From NCBI GenBank assembly GCA_017860675.1, contig JAGDMV010000101.1:1-7035 (forward strand): DNA of 7,035 nucleotides, written 5' to 3'. The translations under genes and the position numbers were made by a program. The notes under the pieces are model-generated. The model ran no database searches. It had not been told where the DNA came from and was given only the letters and a program-made list of their open reading frames with translations. Positions 1 to 5,100 of this stretch are shown one piece after another. This stretch comes from Chloroflexota bacterium (GTDB lineage Bacteria; Chloroflexota; Limnocylindria; Limnocylindrales; CSP1-4). Within the stretch, counting starts at the first letter, position 1. The number at the start of each line of letters is the position of its first letter.

Positions 1-1165
1 CCCGGCAGCGCGCAGGACAACTGCCATCCGTGCGCCCAGGGCGGCCAGCACCCGCCATGCCGAGCGCAGCATGTCGGCCACGGCATGGCCGGCAGCGCGG
101 AGGACGACCACAGCTCGCGTACCGATGCCTCTCAGCACGCGCCCGACGGCCCGCAGCACCTGTGCCATGGCGTGCGCTGCCGCCCGGCCCGCCACGACGG
201 CCCTGCTGCCGAGGTCCACGAGGCGACGCCACGACCAGCGCAGGCCGGCCGCGGCCGTGCGCCCGACGGCCCGCAGCACGACGATGAGCCGCACCCCGAA
301 CCGCCTGATCAACCCCCCGAGGCTCCTCAGGCCGTGGACCATCGCGTGTCCCGCCGCCCCGGGCCAGGATGATGCCGCGTGTCCACAGGCGCCCAAGCAC
401 GCCGGCCACCCAGCGCAGCGGGCGTGCCACTTGATGCGCAGCCGCCCGGGCGAGAACGACCAACCAGGCCCACGTCGTGGCCATGGCGCGCCAGCCGGTC
501 CGAACCAGGCGTCCGAGCGCATGCCCGGCAGCTCGGGCGACGGCTGCGAGCAGACCCCAGGCGCGCGCCATGACTCCGCGCGCCCAGCGGGCCGCCCGGG
601 TCAGCGCGCGACCGCCGGCACGGACGGCGACCACCACCTGTGCGCCAAACCTGGCCAGGACTCCGGCCACCCAGCGGAGCGGTCGCGCCAGCTGCCCGGC
701 GAGCGCCCGGGCCGCCGTCACGAGCACGGTCACGAGGCTCGCCAGGCCGTGCCAGGCCATCCGCAGCAGCTCCGCCAGGCGGTGGATCAGGGCCCGCGCC
801 GCGGCCGCGGCGAGTCCCGCCAGCCGCCCTGCCGCTCCCCAGGCCCATCGCAGCGGCCGGGCGAGCTGATAGTCGATCGCCAGCAGCAGCCGCACGCCCG
901 CGTGCCATACGAAGGCGATCCCCTGTCCCACCCGACCCAGCGCCTCGACGACGCCCTGCCCGATGAGCACGACGCCCCTGGCCAGGGCGCGCCAGGCGGT
1001 CGCGAGGTGCACCCCGAGCCGGCCCATGGCCCGCACCAGGGCGCGCCCCGCGGCGCCGGCCAGCGCGACCAGCGCTCGAGCGCCGCGCACGAGCGCGCTG
1101 CCGGCCCGACGCAGGCCCTGTGCCAGCACGCCGAGCAGCCAGCGGATCACCATGTAGGCCGCGGC
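1..1165 (-). repeat. Degenerate 87-bp (29-residue) tandem repeat, 13 full units plus a partial
   Basis: Read on the minus strand, the units are 1079-1165, 992-1078, 905-991, 818-904, 731-817, 644-730, 557-643, 470-556, 383-469, 295-382 (one extra base), 208-294, 121-207, 34-120 and the partial 1-33. Arg at unit position 8 and Ala at position 9 are present in every unit from the fifth onward. Arg at position 19 is present in units 4-13. Residues 9-12 are commonly A-A-G-H or close, and ARPLRW fills positions 15-20 in units 4, 6 and 9. The first three units are the most diverged. Twenty-nine residues equal about eight turns of alpha helix, so equivalent positions fall on one helix face. Confidence 0.8.
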
Positions 1166-1339
1166 GAAGGGCACCAGGGACCAGGTGAGGATCCGCTCGC
1201 CCGCCGACACCTCGGGCGCCGGCTTGAGCCTGCCGCCGGCCTCTCGCACCGACTGCAGCGTCGGTCGTGCCCGACCGCGTCCTCCGTCGTCGTCCGCGAC
1301 GCTCAGCCGATCGGGTTCTTCCGCATCAGGACCGCCCAT
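1..1339 (-). CDS. Amphipathic 29-residue-repeat protein, partial at left edge and frameshifted
   Basis: I do not recognise this protein. It starts with ATG at 1337-1339, preceded by AGGGGG seven bases upstream, and overlaps the end of the upstream gene by 14 bp, which suggests translational coupling. No stop codon occurs before the window edge, so the C-terminus is missing. Residues 1-48 are polar and acidic. Residues 50-58 begin a hydrophobic stretch (LTWSLVPF) that leads into a tandem 29-residue repeat running from residue 59 to the edge. The repeats are rich in Ala, Leu, Val, Trp and Arg, with few acidic residues, and look like long basic amphipathic helices rather than clean transmembrane segments. 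The reading frame must shift by one base at 357-360 to keep the repeat going; about 446 residues are visible after that correction. Synonymous differences between recurring ARPLRW blocks (repeats 4, 6 and 9) support real coding on this strand. A membrane- or polyanion-associated structural role is inference only. Confidence 0.72.
   Translation of the reverse strand, partial: MGGPDAEEPDRLSVADDDGGRGRARPTLQSVREAGGRLKPAPEVSAGERILTWSLVPFAAAYMVIRWLLGVLAQGLRRAGSALVRGARALVALAGAAGRALVRAMGRLGVHLATAWRALARGVVLIGQGVVEALGRVGQGIAFVWHAGVRLLLAIDYQLARPLRWAWGAAGRLAGLAAAAARALIHRLAELLRMAWHGLASLVTVLVTAARALAGQLARPLRWVAGVLARFGAQVVVAVRAGGRALTRAARWARGVMARAWGLLAAVARAAGHALGRLVRTGWRAMATTWAWLVVLARAAAHQVARPLRWVAGVLGRLWTRGIILARGGGTRDGPRPEEPRGVDQAVRGAAHRRAAGRRAHGRGRPALVVASPRGPRQQGRRGGPGGSARHGTGAAGRRARAERHRYASCGRPPRCRPCRGRHAALGMAGAGRPGRTDGSCPARCR
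357..360 (-). other. Probable one-base frameshift in a G homopolymer
   Basis: On the minus strand the codons GCC CGG lead into a run of four G (C on the plus strand at 357-360). Dropping one G gives L-A-R-A-A-G-H-A-M, exactly the repeat consensus (compare LARAAAH in the preceding unit), and the 29-residue spacing then continues perfectly for four more units. Without the correction the downstream frame is still open to the edge but becomes a Gly/Arg/His/Cys-rich non-repetitive sequence. It is either a sequencing or assembly indel in a homopolymer or a genuine disruption or phase-variable site. Confidence 0.75.
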
Positions 1340-2129
1340 CACCGGTCCCCCTGGCCAACTCCCGGTGCAGGCGACCCAGCGCCTCGAGCGAGGAGTGGCC
1401 GTCGCCGGCCTCGAACTCTTCGCGGGCCTCGGTGAGGGCGGTTGCCCACACCTCCTGGCGGCGGAGCGTCCGCGGACCCGCCGCGCCGTTCGCCTCCAGC
1501 CATTCGCGGTGGGCGCGCTCGATCTCGTCGCTGACCGTCCGGATGGCCTGCGTCCGCTTGTCGACGTACTCGACTTGCGCCACCCCAACCGGAGGCACCC
1601 CGGCGAGCAACGTGGCCACCTCCACGAGAGCGAGGTGCGCCGGTTCCGTCGCCGGCTCGCCGAGCTCCACCCCCGGCAGCGCGAGGGCCGCCAGGGACGC
1701 CTCGTACGCATGAGCCAGGGCCGCAGTCGCGGGGTGGCTCACGTCCAGCGGGTAGCCTGTGCCGAGGGCCCGGCGCCAGCGCCGGTCCGTGCCCCGCCGC
1801 CGGGCGGTCCTCACCATGCTGCGAAGCGGCAGCGCCAGCCCCAGGATCACCGCAGCACCCGCGGCCAGGAGAACGATCGTCGCCGCGCTCGTGGCCAGCC
1901 CCCAGGCGAAGAGGATGATCCCGCCCACGACGAGGACGATGTCGAAGATCCCGGGGCGGTCCTGCGGGGCGGGGCCGAAGACCTCGTCGATCAGTTCGTC
2001 GAGGTCGTCGTGCGACGCCCCCCCGGCGGCGTCGAGATCACGCAGCGGGCCTGGCGTACGCGGGACGACGACGATCCGCTTCCTCCGGGCGCCCGGCTCG
2101 CCGCCTCGCGACGTGCCTGTCTCCGTCAT
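1326..2129 (-). CDS. Hypothetical protein with a two-helix membrane hairpin and helical C-terminal domain
   Basis: This is a 267-residue protein I do not recognise. I chose the ATG at 2127-2129 because GAGAGG lies about eight bases upstream; an in-frame ATG 54 bases earlier (2181-2183) would add 18 residues but has no clear ribosome binding site. Residues 1-58 are polar: a basic patch (RRKR 15-18) and then an acidic helix rich in Asp and Glu (DDLDELIDEVF 41-51). Residues about 61-79 and 82-104 are hydrophobic and form a membrane hairpin with a short Thr-Ser-Ala-Ala turn. A strongly basic stretch follows (RTARRRGTDRRWRR 107-120), consistent with a cytoplasmic C-terminus by the positive-inside rule. 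Residues about 130-260 look like several charged or amphipathic helices, including EYVDKRTQAIRTVSDEIERAHREW (split around 187-210). The stop overlaps the start of the downstream repeat protein, so the two are probably one operon and may form a membrane-associated complex (inference). Confidence 0.78.
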   Translation of the reverse strand: MTETGTSRGGEPGARRKRIVVVPRTPGPLRDLDAAGGASHDDLDELIDEVFGPAPQDRPGIFDIVLVVGGIILFAWGLATSAATIVLLAAGAAVILGLALPLRSMVRTARRRGTDRRWRRALGTGYPLDVSHPATAALAHAYEASLAALALPGVELGEPATEPAHLALVEVATLLAGVPPVGVAQVEYVDKRTQAIRTVSDEIERAHREWLEANGAAGPRTLRRQEVWATALTEAREEFEAGDGHSSLEALGRLHRELARGTGDGRS

Positions 2130-2279
2130 CGCCGCCGCCTCTCGGTCTCCGACCCGCGCGACGTACCCCCGCCCATCGGCCATGCCGCGCCGGCGGGCCG
2201 TTCAGGGCGACCCGCCCCCGCGCGCGACATCCGCCTTCGGAGCGTCGCTCACAGGATAGACGCCCCGGCAAGCGATCCG

Positions 2280-2301
2280 TGACAGGCCGCCCTGCCTGTC
2301 A
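2280..2301. promoter_or_regulatory. Perfect inverted repeat, candidate operator
   Basis: TGACAGGC and GCCTGTCA form perfect 8-bp arms around a 6-base centre (CGCCCT). The site lies in the divergent spacer about 150 bp upstream of the chosen start of the left operon, just upstream of a weak TATCCT -10-like box on the minus strand. Its symmetry suits a dimeric repressor or activator. It has no T-tract, so a terminator is less likely. The cognate regulator is not in the window. Confidence 0.4.
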
Positions 2302-2381
2302 ACGTCCCCGTCGCCCATCCAGTCACCGCCCGACCCTCGGTCCATGGCTGCCCTCCGTCCCCTGGTCGTCCGCGACTCCTT

Positions 2382-2395
2382 GTGACACTCGTCAC
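2382..2395. promoter_or_regulatory. Short inverted repeat GTGAC-N4-GTCAC
   Basis: Perfect 5-bp arms (GTGAC and GTCAC) flank ACTC. It sits in the divergent spacer, 138 bp upstream of the small ORF at 2533, and shares the TGAC core with the larger palindrome at 2280-2301. This suggests, weakly, a second site for the same regulator. Five-base arms can occur by chance in sequence of this length. Confidence 0.22.
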
Positions 2396-2532
2396 CTGCA
2401 ACCGTCCGGGCGACTCTGGCGCTGGCCGCGGCTCGAGCGTGTACTGCGCTTCGATCCGCGGAGATCGAGCCAGGACGCCCGGCGCCTGTGAGGTGGCTCG
2501 TCCGGCGGATCGGAGCCGCGCGGGAGGGCACC

Positions 2533-2625
2533 ATGTCCGCCGTCGTCTCGACTGCCGGGCCGGGCACATCCCGCGTGACCGCCGCGAGCATGCCGGCCGC
2601 CGAGGTGGACCGCCATGCCCGCTGA
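2533..2625 (+). CDS. 30-codon ORF preceding the ABC permease; possible ATPase deletion remnant
   Basis: The ATG at 2533 is preceded by GGGAGGG five bases or so upstream, an excellent Shine-Dalgarno sequence. The ORF ends in TGA at 2623-2625, overlapping the permease start at 2615 by 11 bp. Of its 30 sense codons, 27 end in G or C, as expected for real coding sequence here. It begins MSAVVSTAG and ends AAEVDRHAR. In the polyketide-exporter-like ABC systems the gene at this position is normally the ATPase, and MxxVVSTxG-like N-termini that lead into the ATP-binding domain are plausible for it. No Walker A, signature or Walker B motif is present. It may be a leader peptide coupling translation to the permease, or the fused ends of an ATPase gene that lost its interior; the latter is inference from memory of the family. 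Confidence 0.4.
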   Translation: MSAVVSTAGPGTSRVTAASMPAAEVDRHAR

Positions 2626-4303
2626 GCGGCCCGACCTCCGGTACGCCGCCGCGCGTCCTCCGCGCGTCCGCATTCGCCTGTACGGGCTCGGCAGCGTCTT
2701 CGGCAAGACCCTGCGCGACTCGCGCTTCGCGATCCTCGCCACCGCCGCGACCTGCGGCCTGGTCGTCGCGGCCGGAGGGCTCTCGATGGCGACCGCCTAC
2801 GGTACCGCCGCGACCCGGCTCGAGCTGGCCGCCATGTCGAGCGGAATGCCGGCCGTCCTCCGGGGCGTGTATGGCAACCCCATCCGGGTCGACACCCTGG
2901 GCGGCTTCATCTCGTGGCACTACGGCACCAACCTCGCCCTCCTCGTCGGGCTGTGGTCGATCCTCGCCCTCTCGTCCACCCTGGCCGGCGAGGCGCGCCG
3001 CGGCAGCCTTGACCTGGTCATCGCCACCCCGCGAGCCCGCCGTCGCGTCGCCCTCGAGAAGATCGTCGCTCACATCGTGGCGATCGGGCTGGCGATGGCC
3101 TGCCTCGCGCTGGCCACCTGGCTGACCGGCGTCCTGGTGGCCACCATGCCGGGCGACGCCATCGCGCCTGACGCGGCCCTCGCCTTCGCCGCCGCGGTCG
3201 GGGTCAAGGGCCTGGTCGCAGGCTCGATCGCCTTCGCCCTCGCCCCTCTTCTCGGTCGGGCGGCCGCGGCCGGGATCGCCGGCGGGATCCTGATCGCCGC
3301 CGATGTCGTGAACGGCTACCGGACGGTGGTGCCGGCCTTCGACTCCCTGGCCGGCGCGAGCTGGTTCGCCTGGACCTTCGACCACGTCCCGCTGGCCGGA
3401 CAATCCGACTGGCCCGCGATCGTGCTGGCTGCCGTCGCCGCCGCGCTGCTGCTCGTGCTCGGGGTGGAAGGGTTTGCGCGCACGGACATCGGGGTCACGG
3501 TCGGGCTCCCCGGGCTGGCGCTGCCCGCCGCCCTCCTCGGCCTCCGCGGCCCGCTCGGACGATCGTTCGCGGAGAGTCTACCGGCCGCCATCGCCTGGGG
3601 GGCAGGGATCGCACTGTACGGCCTCGTCATGGCCGCCACGTCCCGACCCTTCACCGCCGCCCTGTCCGAGACCCCGGGCATCATCGAGGCCGTTCGGTCG
3701 TTCCTCCCCGGCGTCGACATCTCCACGTCAGCGGGCTTCCTCCAGGTCGCCTTCACCGACATCGGCTACGTGCTGGTGGGGCTGGCGGCGGCGACCTTCG
3801 TGGCCGGGCGCTCCGGGGACGAGACCGAAGGCCGGCTCGAGCTCCAGCTGGCCGCGCCGGTGTCGCGGCTGCGCTGGGCGGTCGGGAGCGCGGTGGCATC
3901 GATGCTGGCGGTGGTCCTCCTCGCCGCGGTGCTGGGCGGAGGCATCGCCATCGGGATCGCTGCCGTAGGAGACGACCCGGTCCAGCCGGCGCTCGGCGTG
4001 ATCGTGCTGGCACTGTATGGCACGGCCCTCGTGGGGCTGGGCGTCGCCGTGGCGGACCTGGTTAGCCCCTCGCTCGCGGCCCCGGCCATCCTCGTCATTG
4101 CAGTCGGCACGGCGCTGCTCGACATCCTGGCGCCGGCGCTGCGGCTCCCCGACTGGGTCCAGGGGTTCGCCCTGACGAGCCATCTCGGCGAGCCGATGCT
4201 CGGTCGCTGGGACGCGACCGGGGTGCTCGCCTGCCTGGCGCTCGCCGCCGGCGGGGTCGCTGCCGGCGCCTGGGGGCTGAACCGGCGCGACATCTCCGGC
4301 TGA
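2615..4303 (+). CDS. ABC-2-type permease, polyketide-antibiotic-exporter-like (COG3559 type)
   Basis: This 562-residue polytopic inner-membrane protein resembles the double-length ABC permeases annotated as putative exporters of polyketide antibiotics. The start has GAGGTGG six bases upstream. About twelve hydrophobic segments fall into two homologous halves. Each half opens with a helix after a charged entry (GKTLRDSRF at 30-38; GRSFAESLP at 315-323). Each contains a coupling-type segment between helices (EARRGSLDLVIATPR 126-140; ETEGRLELQLAAPVSR 403-418). Each ends in a similar motif (FARTDI 287-292; LNRRDI 555-560). Permeases of this type work with a separate ABC ATPase to export hydrophobic or drug-like compounds; the substrate here is unknown. 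No ATPase gene lies next to it, so it is either an orphan or uses an ATPase encoded elsewhere. Its stop is followed by a convergent gene. The fold and class are well supported; the export substrate is not. Confidence 0.88.
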   Translation: MPAERPDLRYAAARPPRVRIRLYGLGSVFGKTLRDSRFAILATAATCGLVVAAGGLSMATAYGTAATRLELAAMSSGMPAVLRGVYGNPIRVDTLGGFISWHYGTNLALLVGLWSILALSSTLAGEARRGSLDLVIATPRARRRVALEKIVAHIVAIGLAMACLALATWLTGVLVATMPGDAIAPDAALAFAAAVGVKGLVAGSIAFALAPLLGRAAAAGIAGGILIAADVVNGYRTVVPAFDSLAGASWFAWTFDHVPLAGQSDWPAIVLAAVAAALLLVLGVEGFARTDIGVTVGLPGLALPAALLGLRGPLGRSFAESLPAAIAWGAGIALYGLVMAATSRPFTAALSETPGIIEAVRSFLPGVDISTSAGFLQVAFTDIGYVLVGLAAATFVAGRSGDETEGRLELQLAAPVSRLRWAVGSAVASMLAVVLLAAVLGGGIAIGIAAVGDDPVQPALGVIVLALYGTALVGLGVAVADLVSPSLAAPAILVIAVGTALLDILAPALRLPDWVQGFALTSHLGEPMLGRWDATGVLACLALAAGGVAAGAWGLNRRDISG

Positions 4304-4419
4304 CGATGGCCCGCGCGACGGCCAGGTAGAGCCGGCCTCGCCCGGCCCGGCCGCCGCCTGCCGCTACCCCCCGGTCGCGGATTCGTGTCCCGACAGCGGA
4401 GGAGATGCTGCGGCCAGCG
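4304..4419. other. Convergent intergenic gap with weak GC hairpin
   Basis: A gap of 116 bases lies between the converging permease and DUF1269-like genes. GCCGG at 4331-4335 and CCGGC at 4342-4346 could form a 5-bp hairpin with a 6-base loop, but no T-run follows on either strand. A Rho-independent terminator is therefore not supported. Confidence 0.4.
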
Positions 4420-4962
4420 TCAGCGTCCGACCGGGGGCAGGTGCCAGGCGGTGTCGGGCTCTGCCCAGGCAGCCTCGGCGTCGGCTGCCGCGGCGGCCGT
4501 CAGCTCGTCCTCCTCGACCTTGTACGTTGCCGGGGTGCCACCCAGCTCGGACAGCTTGGCGGCCACGGTCTCCACCTCGCCTTCCGAGACGAGCACGCCG
4601 ACGGCCGCCCGGCCGTCTCGGAGCTCGCCGCCGAGCAGCCGCAGATCGTCCTTCGACAGGCCGAGGTGCTTGTGCACAAGGCGGCCGACCAGGGCCCCGC
4701 CCACCGTCATGCCGACGAGCCCGACGCCCGCCGTGGCGAACCCGATCAGGCCAAGGACGAACCCGATCCCCGCGCCCTTGCCCGTGTCATGGCGCCCGAG
4801 CTTGTGCTGCTTGACGTGCCCGTTCTCGTCGGTGACGAGGACGCCGATCGCGTCAAGCCTGACCTCGGGTTCGAGCCCCTCCCACGTCCTCAGCGCCGCG
4901 ACCGCACCGTCGGCGGTGGCCTCGTCGGCGAAGATGGCCAGGACGACGTGCTTCGATGCCAT
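4420..4962 (-). CDS. DUF1269-like glycine-rich membrane protein
   Basis: This is a 180-residue protein of unknown function that looks like the DUF1269 family. I chose the ATG at 4960-4962 because GGAGGG lies eight bases upstream and the family-like beginning MASKHVVLAIFADEATAD starts there; a longer open frame extends upstream but its translation is Arg/Gly/Pro-rich filler. Residues 5-24 form a beta-strand then helix with the DEATAD motif. Residues 38-55 give a second strand and turn (VLVTDENGHVKQHK). Residues 61-93 are a Gly/Ala/Val-rich hydrophobic stretch of glycine-zipper type, likely membrane-inserted or membrane-associated. Residues 103-148 contain a further helix, the strand AAVGVLV and another helix-strand pair. 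The tail (150-180) is acidic and Ala-rich. It lies downstream of the MFS gene on the same strand with a 138-base gap, so co-transcription is possible but not required. The family is often seen near stress and membrane genes; the function is unknown. Confidence 0.75.
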   Translation of the reverse strand: MASKHVVLAIFADEATADGAVAALRTWEGLEPEVRLDAIGVLVTDENGHVKQHKLGRHDTGKGAGIGFVLGLIGFATAGVGLVGMTVGGALVGRLVHKHLGLSKDDLRLLGGELRDGRAAVGVLVSEGEVETVAAKLSELGGTPATYKVEEDELTAAAAADAEAAWAEPDTAWHLPPVGR

Positions 4963-5100
4963 GCGCGATGCCCTCCAGCCTGCGCCGGCCGGGCGGGCCA
5001 GTTCATTCCGAGGAGCCCATCCCCGGTTCCGGTCCCGGTTCCCGCTGGCGCTCAAACCATAGTGCCCCAGGTCGAGGTGAAGCGCGATCCCGACCCGCGA
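4963..5100. other. Same-strand gap between MFS and DUF1269-like genes
   Basis: The gap is 138 bases. On the minus strand a TATGGT (plus-strand 5055-5060) matches four of six -10 consensus positions, but no good -35 lies at the proper spacing. A short GGTTCC/GGTCCC/GGTTCC near-repeat occurs around 5024-5042. Either read-through from the MFS gene or a weak internal promoter could serve the downstream gene. Confidence 0.3.

Larger units (their letters stand above)
2130..2532. other. Divergent intergenic region without a convincing gene
   Basis: About 400 bases separate the left-reading operon from the right-reading permease operon. ORFs that cross it on either strand have low-complexity, Arg/Pro/Ser-rich translations and run on as antisense to the flanking genes, so I call none of them. 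It holds two inverted repeats (listed separately). A weak minus-strand -10-like TATCCT (2253-2258, 4 of 6 consensus bases) for the left operon has no recognisable -35 box. No convincing plus-strand promoter could be placed. Confidence 0.6.

Noticed and set aside
327..908. Minus-strand ORF of 193 codons
   Set aside because: It is an out-of-frame reading of the repeat gene, Arg/Gly-rich and without the repeat pattern.
1..1165. CRISPR array or DNA-level satellite
   Set aside because: The 87-bp period is strongly degenerate at the DNA level and conserved as protein, with synonymous changes, so it is a coding repeat.
71..1435. Long plus-strand ORF (454 codons) across the left block
   Set aside because: Its translation is low-complexity Arg/Pro/Ala/His-rich and matches no family, and its start lacks a ribosome binding site. 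The minus strand in the same region has a coherent 29-residue protein repeat with synonymous variation.
1185..2282. Plus-strand ORF of 365 codons
   Set aside because: It is antisense to the hairpin-protein gene, with an Arg/Pro-rich translation. The minus-strand frame has clear membrane helices and a ribosome binding site.
2249..3403. Minus-strand ORF of 384 codons
   Set aside because: It is antisense to the ABC permease. Its translation is Gly/Arg/Asp-rich and lacks hydrophobic or domain structure, as expected for a shadow in GC-rich DNA.
4331..4346. Possible terminator hairpin after the permease
   Set aside because: The stem is only five base pairs, no T-run follows on either strand, and such hairpins are frequent by chance in this composition.
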